Assembly (NCBI GenBank): GCA_016788905.1 | Contig: JAEURZ010000016.1 | Location: 1 to 51,466 of the forward strand | Reading direction: 5' to 3' | Origin: Elusimicrobiota bacterium | GTDB lineage: Bacteria > Elusimicrobiota > Elusimicrobia > FEN-1173 | DNA length: 51,466 nucleotides | In this document: positions 42,502 through 51,464 of the stretch, piece by piece | Layout of the letters: each line of letters opens with the position of its first letter | How positions within the stretch are numbered: position 1 is the first letter of the stretch | Position numbers and translations under genes: made by a program | The notes under the pieces: generated by a model | Database searches by the model: none | What the model saw: the letters and a program-made list of their open reading frames with translations, nothing else | Told to the model about the DNA's origin: nothing

Positions 42502-43407
42502 TTACGGAAGCGGAATCTCAAGCCCTTCGGCCGCGGCACACACTTCTAAAGAAGGTTCGCGGGTTTTCGCGTAGGCTTGTACCTTTTCTAAAATCTGGTC
42601 CAGCGCGGCATCGGTTCGGTCCGGATCGTGATGAAAATACACGAGCTTTTTGACCTTTCCCTGCAATGCCATTTCTAGGGCAAACTCGTAAAAACTATGG
42701 CCCCACCCAAGGCGGGAAGGATACTCTTCTTGTGTGTATTGGCCATCATGGATTAAGACATCGGCGCCCTCAATAAAATCCGCCAACAAAAGATCTTCCC
42801 GTTCCAGTTCCACTTGTCCGCGTTTCAAGTCATCAAAAACTTCCTGCTTTTTCGCCTGTTGACGCAACAGATAACGAAACGGTTCATTATCCGTCATGTA
42901 GACGATCTTGCTTTTCCCGTTCTCGATCTTATACCCCAACGCCAGCCCGGGATGATTGATGTAGGCGGGGGTGATGGTCCAACCGTTCAGTTCCATGGGG
43001 CGTGTGGTGAGCTGGACAAAACGAAGTTCCGCGGGCATTTCCGATAGGGTGACCGGGAAATACTCAGGGCTCATTTGACCCACGAAAATATTTTCCAACT
43101 TGCGGCCGGTGCCCTCGCACCCGTAAACCGTAAACTTATTTTCTTTTTTGTAGAGGGGCCGAAAAAAAGGAAATCCCACAATGTGATCGAAATGGAAATG
43201 ACTGATGAAGAGGTGGCCTTCCACAGGACCCGTGCCTCGGCGTAAAAGGTCCTCACCCAACATTCGGATCCCGGTCCCCGCGTCAAAGATAGCGAGTGTT
43301 TTATCGTTAGAGACTTCCACACAGGCCGTGTTGCCACCGTATTTCGTGGTCTCCGGACCGGGGGAGGAAATGGACCCTCGCGTTCCCCAAAACTTAATTT
43401 TCATCAT
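42502..43407 (-). CDS. MBL-fold metallo-hydrolase
   Basis: The 301-residue protein starts KIKFWGTRGS and has the metallo-beta-lactamase motif HFHFDH, an upstream GGNTACVEV and later histidine/aspartate ligands (VLIHDGQY). This branch covers cyclic-phosphodiesterase-like and PhnP-like enzymes, but the substrate is not evident. Two ATG codons (43407 and 43404) follow GGGGGAAG; I took the first. A consensus-like promoter lies at 43475-43503. It leads an operon with rdgB and the epimerase gene. Confidence 0.85.
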   Translation of the reverse strand: MMKIKFWGTRGSISSPGPETTKYGGNTACVEVSNDKTLAIFDAGTGIRMLGEDLLRRGTGPVEGHLFISHFHFDHIVGFPFFRPLYKKENKFTVYGCEGTGRKLENIFVGQMSPEYFPVTLSEMPAELRFVQLTTRPMELNGWTITPAYINHPGLALGYKIENGKSKIVYMTDNEPFRYLLRQQAKKQEVFDDLKRGQVELEREDLLLADFIEGADVLIHDGQYTQEEYPSRLGWGHSFYEFALEMALQGKVKKLVYFHHDPDRTDAALDQILEKVQAYAKTREPSLEVCAAAEGLEIPLP

Positions 43408-43474
43408 CGTGGTGTTGGCTTCCCCCAAAAAACAGCCGTAAATATCAAGGCAAAACGCTCAGGGCCTGTGGCTA

Positions 43475-43503
43475 ATTATTGTTCATGACTGGCGTTTCGT
43501 CAA
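43475..43503 (-). promoter_or_regulatory. Promoter of the MBL/rdgB/epimerase operon
   Basis: On the minus strand: TTGACG (43503-43498), spacer 17, AATAAT (43480-43475). The leader would be about 60 bases. Confidence 0.7.
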
Positions 43504-43510
43504 GGCTAAA

Positions 43511-43553
43511 GAAGAACGGGCCCCTTCCCCGTTGACCCGAGGAAGGGGCCCGT
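43511..43553 (-). terminator. Intrinsic terminator of the GAPDH gene
   Basis: A perfect 13-pair stem, ACGGGCCCCTTCC (43516-43528) with GGAAGGGGCCCGT (43541-43553), is followed on the minus strand by TCTTCTTT. It lies 28 bases behind the stop codon and just upstream of the next promoter. Confidence 0.9.
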
Positions 43554-43580
43554 CAGAAAACACAACCCGTGAAGGTGAAG

Positions 43581-44666
<1,086 letters not shown>

Positions 44667-44728
44667 TCAAGGATACGTTGGTCCCGCAGTAGGGGCCCGC
44701 CACGCGCCACTGTTTTACGGATGAAGGG

Positions 44729-44758
44729 ATATTAGGAAAACCGCGCGTGGGTCGTCAA
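44729..44758 (-). promoter_or_regulatory. Promoter of the GAPDH gene
   Basis: On the minus strand: TTGACG (44758-44753), spacer 18, TAATAT (44734-44729). Its -35 box overlaps the last four bases of the regulator gene upstream. The leader is about 90 bases. Confidence 0.72.
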
Positions 44759-45147
44759 GGCTTTGGCGGTTCTGACCTTGGAGGAGGGGACAGAAGCGCC
44801 ATCACACGTTCCAACAACACGCTGGGGTCAACAGGCTTTGAAAGAAAATCATCGGCGCCGACATTCATCGCTTGGAGTCGGTCCGCGTTAAACGTTTTGG
44901 CGGAAAGAATTAATATTTTTAATCCTGCTGTTTTGGGATCGCGTTTCAGTCGATTGCAAACCTCATAACCGTGCACTTCCGGGAGCATCACATCAAGGAT
45001 CATCAGGTCCGGCAGTTCGGCGGCCACGGCATCGAGGGCGGCCTGGCCATCCCCCACAACCCGAACGCGGTGGCCGGCGTTCTCAAAAACGAAACGCAAA
45101 AACTCGCGGTTGGCATCATCGTCTTCGACCACCAGTATTTTAGCCAT
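44755..45147 (-). CDS. Single-domain response regulator
   Basis: A 130-residue REC domain: acidic residues 9-11, phosphoacceptor aspartate 52 (LDVMLPEVHG), the signalling threonine/serine position in ILSAKTFNAD and the conserved lysine in SKPVDP. It has a short proline-rich tail and no output domain. It probably works by protein contact or within a phosphorelay. The longer reading frame to 45477 crosses a promoter and the valS start, so I took the ATG at 45147, which lies ten bases after a -10 box. Confidence 0.88.
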   Translation of the reverse strand: MAKILVVEDDDANREFLRFVFENAGHRVRVVGDGQAALDAVAAELPDLMILDVMLPEVHGYEVCNRLKRDPKTAGLKILILSAKTFNADRLQAMNVGADDFLSKPVDPSVLLERVMALLSPPPRSEPPKP

Positions 45148-45157
45148 ATCTATAGAT

Positions 45158-45186
45158 ATTGTAGTTGATGGAAGGAATCCCGTCAA
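45158..45186 (-). promoter_or_regulatory. Promoter of the REC gene, very short leader
   Basis: On the minus strand: TTGACG (45186-45181), spacer 17, TACAAT (45163-45158), ten bases from the ATG at 45147. The leader would be about three or four bases. Confidence 0.65.
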
Positions 45187-45187
45187 T

Positions 45188-45217
45188 TTGAAAAAGGACC
45201 TGGAAATGTGGTAGGGT
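45188..45217 (+). promoter_or_regulatory. Candidate promoter of valS, very short leader
   Basis: TTGAAA (45188-45193), spacer 18, TAGGGT (45212-45217). The -35 box is back to back with the divergent -35 box at 45181-45186. The ATG at 45229 is 11 bases beyond the -10 box. Confidence 0.45.
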
Positions 45218-45228
45218 GGTGGCCCCGT

Positions 45229-47988
45229 ATGGAACTTCCATCCGTCTACAGCCCGGAAGAGACCGAGGCCAAGTGGTACCCCCTGTGGGAGGAGCGTGGC
45301 CTTTTTGGGTCGCGCCCAGCCTCCGATCGTCCCCCGTTTACCGTAGTGATCCCCCCCCCCAACGTCACCGGATCCCTGCATATGGGCCACGCGTTGAACA
45401 ACACCCTTCAAGACGTGTTGGTGCGCTGGCGGCGGATGAAAGGCGACAACGCGTTGTGGATCCCCGGCACTGACCACGGCGGAATTGCCACCCAGAACGT
45501 GGTGGAAAAGATTTTAAAAAAAGAAGGAAAAAACCGGCACGCGTTAGGCCGGGAAGCGTTTTTGGAGCGGATGTGGGCCTGGCGAAAAGAATCCGGCGAT
45601 ACCATTCTCCACCAACTGCGAAAACTGGGCTGTTCCCTGGACTGGAGTCGGACGCGCTTCACCATGGACGAAGCCAGTTCCCGGGCGGTGGCCGCCGCCT
45701 TTGTTGAATTTTTCAGCCGAAAACTTATTTACCAGGGCGTTCGACTGGTCAATTGGTGCCCACGATGCTGTACCGCCCTTTCCGACATTGAAGTGGAACA
45801 CGAAGACCGGACCGGGTCCCTCTGGCACATTCGCTATCCCTTTCTGAACGACAGGACCGGTGGCGTGGTCGTGGCCACCACACGGCCCGAAACCATGCTG
45901 GGAGACACCGGGGTTGCTGTTAACCCAGAGGACGAGCGCTACCAAGGACTGGCGGGCAAAAAGCTGCAGCTTCCGCTGATGGATCGGGAGATCCCCCTGG
46001 TGGCGGATGCGGCGGTGGACTCCACTTTTGGAACGGGTGCCGTGAAAGTGACCCCTTCCCACGACGCCACCGATTTCGAGATCGGGGAACGTCACAACCT
46101 GCCCCACGAAATGGTGATCGGTTTCGATGGAAAAATGACCGCCCGGGCGGGGCGCTTTGCGGGCCTCTCCGTTAAAGAGTGCCGTGAAAAGGTTGTGGCC
46201 GAACTGGAAGAGAAAAATCTTCTCGTTAAAGTGGAATCTCATCGGCACGCGGTGTCCACCTGCTACCGATGCAACACGACGATTGAACCCCTGGAATCCA
46301 GCCAATGGTTTTTAAAGACCTCCGCCATGGCCGAGGCCGCCGCCCAAGCAACAGAAGACGGCCGCGTAAAAATCCACCCTGAATCTTGGACGAAACCCTA
46401 TTTGGCGTGGCTTCACAACAACCGCGACTGGTGCATTTCCCGTCAGATCTGGTGGGGCCATCAGATCCCGGTTTGGTATTGCCTGAGCTGCGGTGATTAT
46501 TCAGACGAAAAAGTCCGCCGAATTCGAGAAGATCCCACTTTCAAAAATGAAAGCGCAAAATCTCTTCTGCGCGAATCGGCCAAACGGCCCATCGTTCAAG
46601 CGGAACCGCCCGTCGCCTGTCCCGAATGCGGGTCGAAGGATTTGGTGCGGGATCCCGATGTCCTGGACACGTGGTTTTCGTCCGGACTGTGGCCCTTGAC
46701 CACCTTGGGTTGGCCGGAGGAGACCCCGGCGCTTAAGGTTCACTACCCCACCTCCGTGCTTGCGACGGGCCACGAGATTCTCTATTTGTGGGTGGCCCGC
46801 ATGGTCATGATGGGGCTCGCTCTTCGAAATGAGGTCCCCTATCGCGACGTGTTTATCCATGGAATAGTTAGGGACAAGCAGGGGCGAAAAATGTCCAAGT
46901 CTCTTAACAACGTCATCGACCCCTTGGACATCATGAAAAAATACGGCACGGACGCCTTGCGGTATGCCCTGGTGGCCCAGGCTTCCCCCGGCCGAGACAT
47001 GCAGATGGCGGACGACACCTTTATTGGGGCGCGGAACTTTTCCAATAAACTTTGGAACGCCTGTCGGTTCGTCCTCATGAACCTCAAGGATTACAAACCG
47101 TCGGACATCCCCCTGGCCCAGAGGACCCCGGCCGACCGCTGGATGGCCCATCGGTTTACCGACACCATGACCCGGGTCGACGGACATTTGCAGGCCCTCG
47201 ATCCCTCCCAAGCCGCCCGAGCCCTTTACGATTTTTTCTGGGGTGATTTTTGCGATTGGTACATCGAGTTGGCGAAACCCCGACTGCAACCGGGAGTGGA
47301 GGAATCCTCCGCTCGCGCCGCCCAACAGACATTGACGGAAATTTTGGATGGGGTCTTACGGGCCCTGCACCCGGTGATGCCGTTTATCACCGAAGAACTG
47401 TGGCAGGCCCTTTGGACCAATTTAGGCGCGAAACCGACCGGCAGTTTGATGGAAGGCCCCTATGAATGCTTGTGGGAGGGCCCCATTGCTTCACCCGAAG
47501 ATTTGCGGGGACTCGCCTTGGTCCAGGAAACGGTGACAGCCATCCGAACCATTCGATCCGAAATGAACGTCCCTCCGGGGAAAGGCATTACGGTCATCGT
47601 CAACCTGACGGGTGCCTCCGCAGAGACCAAAGGACACCTCAACCAGTTGGTCTCCCACATCACCCACCTGGCAAAAGTCGCGGAATGGCGGGTGGTGGAA
47701 ACAGGTGAATGCCCGCCGCCGGCCCAAGCCGCATCGGCCGTGGCCGCCGATTTCGGGATGTTTATCCCTCTCGAAGGGTTGATTGATTTTGCAAAGGAAC
47801 GACAACGATTGGAGAAAGGAAAAGCGGATTGTGAAGGTGGCATTCAACGGGACGAGGAACGGTTGAACAATCCCGATTTTCGCTCCCGCGCCCCCGCGGA
47901 CAAAGTGGCCGAGGTGGAAACCCGCTTGGTGGAGAGCAAAACCCAGCTCGCCCGGATCGAGGCGTTCCTGCGCACCCTGGGGGGATAG
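45229..47988 (+). CDS. valS: Valyl-tRNA synthetase
   Basis: The 919-residue protein has class I signatures HMGH (51-54) and KMSKS (554-558), the large editing domain between them (TTRPETMLGDTGVAV), the tRNA-binding helical domain and the C-terminal coiled coil (ERQRLEKGKADCEGG) typical of ValRS. It charges tRNA-Val with valine and edits threonine. An in-frame GTG at 45208 has AAGGA upstream and would add seven residues, but it would lie upstream of the predicted transcript start; I therefore favour 45229, without certainty. Nothing is odd in the catalytic core. Confidence 0.96.
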   Translation: MELPSVYSPEETEAKWYPLWEERGLFGSRPASDRPPFTVVIPPPNVTGSLHMGHALNNTLQDVLVRWRRMKGDNALWIPGTDHGGIATQNVVEKILKKEGKNRHALGREAFLERMWAWRKESGDTILHQLRKLGCSLDWSRTRFTMDEASSRAVAAAFVEFFSRKLIYQGVRLVNWCPRCCTALSDIEVEHEDRTGSLWHIRYPFLNDRTGGVVVATTRPETMLGDTGVAVNPEDERYQGLAGKKLQLPLMDREIPLVADAAVDSTFGTGAVKVTPSHDATDFEIGERHNLPHEMVIGFDGKMTARAGRFAGLSVKECREKVVAELEEKNLLVKVESHRHAVSTCYRCNTTIEPLESSQWFLKTSAMAEAAAQATEDGRVKIHPESWTKPYLAWLHNNRDWCISRQIWWGHQIPVWYCLSCGDYSDEKVRRIREDPTFKNESAKSLLRESAKRPIVQAEPPVACPECGSKDLVRDPDVLDTWFSSGLWPLTTLGWPEETPALKVHYPTSVLATGHEILYLWVARMVMMGLALRNEVPYRDVFIHGIVRDKQGRKMSKSLNNVIDPLDIMKKYGTDALRYALVAQASPGRDMQMADDTFIGARNFSNKLWNACRFVLMNLKDYKPSDIPLAQRTPADRWMAHRFTDTMTRVDGHLQALDPSQAARALYDFFWGDFCDWYIELAKPRLQPGVEESSARAAQQTLTEILDGVLRALHPVMPFITEELWQALWTNLGAKPTGSLMEGPYECLWEGPIASPEDLRGLALVQETVTAIRTIRSEMNVPPGKGITVIVNLTGASAETKGHLNQLVSHITHLAKVAEWRVVETGECPPPAQAASAVAADFGMFIPLEGLIDFAKERQRLEKGKADCEGGIQRDEERLNNPDFRSRAPADKVAEVETRLVESKTQLARIEAFLRTLGG

Positions 47989-48009
47989 ATCGCCGCACTA
48001 AGGATGTCC

Positions 48010-48039
48010 TCGACAAATGTGTCACATGTGACATAAACT
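48010..48039 (+). promoter_or_regulatory. Autoregulated, leaderless promoter of the toxin-antitoxin pair
   Basis: TCGACA (48010-48015), spacer 18, TAAACT (48034-48039), six bases from the ATG at 48046. The 14-base palindrome 48020-48033 fills the spacer, where a bound antitoxin would block RNA polymerase. Confidence 0.65.
48020..48033. promoter_or_regulatory. Perfect 14-base palindrome, likely antitoxin operator
   Basis: TGTCACATGTGACA is its own reverse complement. It lies between the -35 and -10 boxes of the toxin-antitoxin promoter, as expected for Phd/YefM-type autoregulation. Confidence 0.75.
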
Positions 48040-48045
48040 ATCCCC

Positions 48046-48279
48046 ATGAGAACAATGTCGATTCGCCAATTGCACGCCAGAACCGGAAAAATTGTGCGCG
48101 CCGCCCAAAAAGATCCTGTTTTTGTAACGGACCACGGGACCGTCATCGCTGTTCTCCGCGCCGTCAATCCCACCGACATGGCCGGCCGCCCTTTTTTGAA
48201 AGGACATTGGGCCCGGCTCCCGCCTGTAAAATCTCGGGGTGATTCGACCCAATGGATCACTGAAGATCGAAATCATTGA
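48046..48279 (+). CDS. Phd/YefM-like antitoxin
   Basis: The 77-residue protein begins with the fold of prevent-host-death antitoxins: SIRQLHARTGKIVRAAQKDPVFVTDHGTVIAVL, that is a small dimerising DNA-binding domain. The C-terminal half, rich in charged and aromatic residues, should wrap the toxin. The start codon has no ribosome site and is predicted to be the first base of the mRNA. It overlaps the toxin gene by four bases (TTGA), giving tight coupling of antitoxin before toxin. The palindrome upstream is its likely target. Confidence 0.85.
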   Translation: MRTMSIRQLHARTGKIVRAAQKDPVFVTDHGTVIAVLRAVNPTDMAGRPFLKGHWARLPPVKSRGDSTQWITEDRNH

Positions 48280-48713
48280 TTTACTTTGATAGCGCCTACA
48301 TCGTTAAATGCTACCTCCAAGAAACAGGATCAAAGGAGGTTCGAGACTTGGCCGAAGCGGGGGAAGCGGTGGCCTCCTGTGAGTTGGCCCGGGTCGAATT
48401 CTCCGCGGCCGTCCACCGGCACACAAGGGAAAAGGACATCACGGATAAACAGGCGGGCGTCATCTTCCAACGCTTCCGCCGTGACATTCGCGAAGGATAC
48501 TGGACCTTCTATCCTTTGACGTCGCAGTTGTTGGAGGAGTGCGGCAAGGCCTTCGAAAATTTACCTCGACATCTTTTTCTACGAACCGCGGACGCCTTGC
48601 ACATCCTCTGCGCGTTAAACCAAGGGTTCAAGGTTCTTTACACCGACGACGCACACCTGCGCGCGGCGGCTCCCTCTTTTGGTCTAAAAGCCATCAATGT
48701 TATTCGCAATTAA
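48276..48713 (+). CDS. PIN-domain toxin (VapC-like ribonuclease)
   Basis: The 145-residue protein has the four acidic residues of the PIN nuclease site: aspartate in YFDSAYIVK, glutamate in LARVEFSAAV, aspartate in RTADALHIL and aspartate in YTDDAHL. PIN toxins of toxin-antitoxin pairs cut tRNA or rRNA. The start is a TTG overlapping the antitoxin stop. It converges on hpnD, leaving 11 bases between the genes. It is complete and looks functional. Its pairing with a Phd-like rather than a VapB-like antitoxin is a mixed combination that is known but less common. Confidence 0.88.
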   Translation: MIYFDSAYIVKCYLQETGSKEVRDLAEAGEAVASCELARVEFSAAVHRHTREKDITDKQAGVIFQRFRRDIREGYWTFYPLTSQLLEECGKAFENLPRHLFLRTADALHILCALNQGFKVLYTDDAHLRAAAPSFGLKAINVIRN

Positions 48714-48724
48714 TAAGAGTAAAC

Positions 48725-49540
48725 CTACCACAAACAGGCGACTTTTTCGAAAAGGGTGAGTCGGGGCCGAGTGGTATAAATTTCGAAGTTTCGTTGTTCG
48801 ATCTTACCGAGAAGGCGCTGATACAGACGGCCCATGATCAAGGCCGGGCGGGCGGCGCTGATTTGATCCGCCGGGAGGGCCGCCTGAGCGGCGGAAAAAA
48901 GTTTACGGGCGCGGTCCGCTTCAAACTTCATGAGTTCCTTGAAATCGTCGTTGTAAACAAATCCCAAAATTTCCTCATTTCCCAAATGAAACCGACGAAA
49001 GTCTTCCTGCGGAATATAAATCCGGTCCCTCACGGCATCGGCTTTCACATCTCTTAAAATATTGACCAACTGAACCGCCTCCCCGAGCGAAACAGCAAAT
49101 TCCCGATGGCGAACCGGGTCGAGGCCAAAGAGGGGCAAGCAGGCCAATCCCACCGTGCCAGCGACCCCATAACAATATTCTTTCAAGTCATCCCACGTTT
49201 CGTATCGCGTCTGGGTGAGATCCCGTTCGACACCGTTGACCAGATCGATCAGGTTCTTCCGATCAATGGAAAATTGGACCAACGCCCGTTCTAAAACACG
49301 CCACAGATCCGTGGGAATCTCGGGAGAAAGGGGCCCACCCGCCAACGCTTGGCGCCAGGCATCCAAAATACGCCGTGCGCGGATAGGGTCTCCCCCAGCC
49401 ACCCCGATCTCATCGACGGCATCATCCACCAACCGGGCAAAGGCATAAACCGCTCCCAACGCCAACCGTTGTTGCCGCCCCAAACACCAGAACGCCGGAG
49501 CGAAACTGCTGGCTTTAAAACTGGTCATGCTGAAATTCAT
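48725..49540 (-). CDS. hpnD: Presqualene diphosphate synthase HpnD
   Basis: The 271-residue protein is a trans-isoprenyl diphosphate synthase-like enzyme. It has the first aspartate motif (DDAVDE), LAFARLVDD-like context (AVYAFARLVDDAVDE), LVNILRDVKAD as the second, and RIYIPQED. HpnD condenses two farnesyl diphosphates to presqualene diphosphate. The ATG at 49540 overlaps the hpnC stop and follows a GGGGGAGGGG ribosome site. HpnE, the next enzyme of this route to squalene, is not in the window. Squalene would serve hopanoid or carotenoid-like lipid synthesis. Confidence 0.85.
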   Translation of the reverse strand: MNFSMTSFKASSFAPAFWCLGRQQRLALGAVYAFARLVDDAVDEIGVAGGDPIRARRILDAWRQALAGGPLSPEIPTDLWRVLERALVQFSIDRKNLIDLVNGVERDLTQTRYETWDDLKEYCYGVAGTVGLACLPLFGLDPVRHREFAVSLGEAVQLVNILRDVKADAVRDRIYIPQEDFRRFHLGNEEILGFVYNDDFKELMKFEADRARKLFSAAQAALPADQISAARPALIMGRLYQRLLGKIEQRNFEIYTTRPRLTLFEKVACLW

Positions 49541-50442
49541 CCCCTCCCCCCAACGGGCCCCGGGACACCCAAACACATTTTCCCGAAAAGCCGCAGCCAA
49601 TCCATTTTACTCACCACAGGCCGCCTGGACCAGACATCATATCCCTGGGCTTCGATTTTCCGAAGAATTTCGGTTCCCCCCAGCCAAACCAACCGAAGCT
49701 CCTTCTTTAGCCCCACAGGGGCGTCGGACAGGAGGGAACGCCCTTCTTCAAAAAGGTTCCACGTTCGGTTTATCTGAAAAACCATCAGCTTTTTCAAAGG
49801 GTCCGAGACAGGGCCCTGGAACACCTTCTCTTCGGACACACCAAAACGGGCAAGATCTTCCTGGGGAATGTATAGACGATTTTTCTTTGTGTCCACCGTA
49901 ACGTCTTGCCAGAAGTTGGCCAACTGGAGGGCCGTGCAAATCGCGTCGGATCCATGCCCTCGAATTTCTGTCCAGCCACCAAAAAGTCGAAGAAGGATCT
50001 CTCCCACGGGATTGGCGGAATGACGACAATAGAAGATCAAATCGTTGAAAGTCCCGTGCCGATTCTTTTTTACATCCATTTCAAATGCCGTAATGAGTTT
50101 TTCAAAGGGTTCAGGGGATAAGGGATGTTGACGAAACACGTCGGCCAACGCCCAGAAGACCGGATGGTGTTCGTGTCCCGTGGCCCCCGAACCCAACCGG
50201 GTTCGCCAATCGGCCAAACGGGCGAGGCGGGCCGGCTCCTCTAGCCCCGGTTCATCAGCGAAATCATCGGCACAGCGGGCGAACGCATACACCACAGCCA
50301 CCGCACGCCGAAGGTGCCCCGGCAACCACCAAGATGCCACTGGAAAATTTTCATAGTGAGAACGAGCCAACCGGGCGCACGCGGCATAGGCGTCTTCAAG
50401 GGTAGCCACTTGGAGGGGAAGGGAATCGGAAGAAAAAGACAT
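49537..50442 (-). CDS. hpnC: Hydroxysqualene synthase HpnC
   Basis: The 301-residue protein is homologous to HpnD and has the same fold: AVVYAFARCADDFADE as the first aspartate motif, LANFWQDVTVD as the second, and RLYIPQEDLARFG. HpnC converts presqualene diphosphate to hydroxysqualene. It precedes hpnD with a 4-base overlap, the common order in hopanoid-producing bacteria. The ATG at 50442 has no clear ribosome site. A promoter (50500-50528) and a leader hairpin (50465-50488) are seen upstream. A squalene synthase acting alone is the alternative reading. Confidence 0.85.
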   Translation of the reverse strand: MSFSSDSLPLQVATLEDAYAACARLARSHYENFPVASWWLPGHLRRAVAVVYAFARCADDFADEPGLEEPARLARLADWRTRLGSGATGHEHHPVFWALADVFRQHPLSPEPFEKLITAFEMDVKKNRHGTFNDLIFYCRHSANPVGEILLRLFGGWTEIRGHGSDAICTALQLANFWQDVTVDTKKNRLYIPQEDLARFGVSEEKVFQGPVSDPLKKLMVFQINRTWNLFEEGRSLLSDAPVGLKKELRLVWLGGTEILRKIEAQGYDVWSRRPVVSKMDWLRLFGKMCLGVPGPVGGRG

Positions 50443-50464
50443 GAGAAAGGACTTACGTGTGCGT

Positions 50465-50488
50465 TTTCCCTTCTAAAAAAAAGGGAAA
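50465..50488 (-). other. Hairpin in the hpnC leader
   Basis: TTTCCCTT (50465-50472) and AAGGGAAA (50481-50488) form an eight-pair stem with a loop of mostly U on the minus strand. It lies about 23 bases before the hpnC ATG, just inside the predicted transcript. Confidence 0.5.
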
Positions 50489-50499
50489 TTCAGGTTAGA

Positions 50500-50528
50500 T
50501 TTATTCAGGATCTTTTCCATAGGATCAA
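50500..50528 (-). promoter_or_regulatory. Candidate promoter of the hpnC-hpnD operon
   Basis: On the minus strand: TTGATC (50528-50523), spacer 17, AATAAA (50505-50500). The predicted start is near 50493. Confidence 0.5.
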
Positions 50529-50626
50529 CCAGCGGAATTTCCCGGAAGAATCAATGCTGTGGACATCAAAATTCGGAAAAGAGTCCCCCGGGGTTCGGTG
50601 AAAAGGGGGCAACGGATTGGCTGGGG

Positions 50627-51049
50627 TCAATCCCAAATCGGAGCGTGCCAGAGCGTCTCCATTAACCAGCGTATTTCAGAGTCACAGTAGGTCATCTCGG
50701 AATACTGGGATTTCCCACGCTCATCCGGATAGGTCATGGCAATGGTAATGTCCCGATGACGCTCCGCGTGGGTGTTGCGGGACCAGGCCGCGGAAACACA
50801 AAGAATGCCCCCCGGGATATCCAAATGACCACGCCATTCCGCCTTTGCGCAGGGGCCTTGGCACGCTAACCCACGGTTTCGTGGTTGTGGCATTTTTTCT
50901 TCACCCGGACGCTTAAAAAGTTTTCCGGTCATACCACCCGCCTCACAAATGGAGGCCAGAAAATTTTCGAGTTTGCGCTTGGTTAGTTTGGGGAGGTGCT
51001 TGGCAGGGCGCTGCGGGTCCTTGTTTTCATCTGGGTTGTGTTTTGTCAT
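50627..51049 (-). CDS. Unknown protein with a CxxxC pair
   Basis: The 140-residue protein starts at the ATG that overlaps the stop of the upstream gene (ATGA). I recognise no family. The first half is basic and helical (KLTKRKLENFLASICEAGG), the second half has a cysteine pair (CQGPC), a beta-rich stretch with several tryptophans, and ends in HAPIWD. There is no signal peptide or membrane helix. Coupling to the tandem-repeat gene upstream suggests the two function together. The longer in-frame extension to 51229 merely shadows the neighbour. Confidence 0.55.
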   Translation of the reverse strand: MTKHNPDENKDPQRPAKHLPKLTKRKLENFLASICEAGGMTGKLFKRPGEEKMPQPRNRGLACQGPCAKAEWRGHLDIPGGILCVSAAWSRNTHAERHRDITIAMTYPDERGKSQYSEMTYCDSEIRWLMETLWHAPIWD

Positions 51050-51357
51050 GGTATTGGCCTCCCGACCTCTTCCTGCAAATTGAACCAGGCCACATCCTGG
51101 CGGCCATGGGGATGCCCCTCCGCCGCATAGACAGCCCCCGCGCGAATTTCGTACCAAGGGGTCGTTAAGGCCGCCCGTTGGGGGTGATGCTCGGTCGGAT
51201 AGAGCCGGTTGTCGCGAACCACATACCACGCGCGAGGATCTTCCCCGTCCGAATGATGCGGAGTGGTATACACCCAGCCCTCGCGTAAGACAAAAGTCGG
51301 CAGACGCTGAGCGCCCTTCGGGTGGTGCGCGGTATTGTAAAGATATTGATCTGTCAT
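51046..51357 (-). CDS. Small tandem-repeat protein (four Y..T..HHP units), unknown function
   Basis: The 103-residue protein is almost entirely made of four imperfect repeats of about 23 residues. Each has an aromatic residue, a threonine or alanine, a HH or GH followed by proline (once serine), then a stretch ending in W or F plus Y/F, valine/isoleucine and arginine: starts are YNTAHHP, YTTPHHS, YPTEHHP and YAAEGHP. Such beta-rich repeats could form a small solenoid or propeller fragment. There is no signal peptide. Start at 51357 was chosen since the repeats begin right after it. Downstream it overlaps an unknown gene. Confidence 0.6.
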   Translation of the reverse strand: MTDQYLYNTAHHPKGAQRLPTFVLREGWVYTTPHHSDGEDPRAWYVVRDNRLYPTEHHPQRAALTTPWYEIRAGAVYAAEGHPHGRQDVAWFNLQEEVGRPIP

Positions 51358-51425
51358 AGTGTCATAGAGATTTGAACAGGGGCATTCTACCATAAATCAA
51401 TTCGGCGGGATCGGATCGCGGTTAA

Positions 51426-51464
51426 GGCTAGACCTGAATTTTTCAGTTGGGCCCGGGATTCGAC
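51426..51464 (+). repeat. Dispersed repeat, copy 2 (at window edge)
   Basis: This non-coding block aligns with 25051-25089 (opposite strand) at 35 of 40 columns. It lies upstream of the tandem-repeat gene and may continue beyond the window. Confidence 0.6.

Noticed and set aside
44755-45477. Extended REC protein of 240 residues
   Set aside because: The additional 110 residues are antisense to the start of valS and lie upstream of the promoter at 45158-45186.
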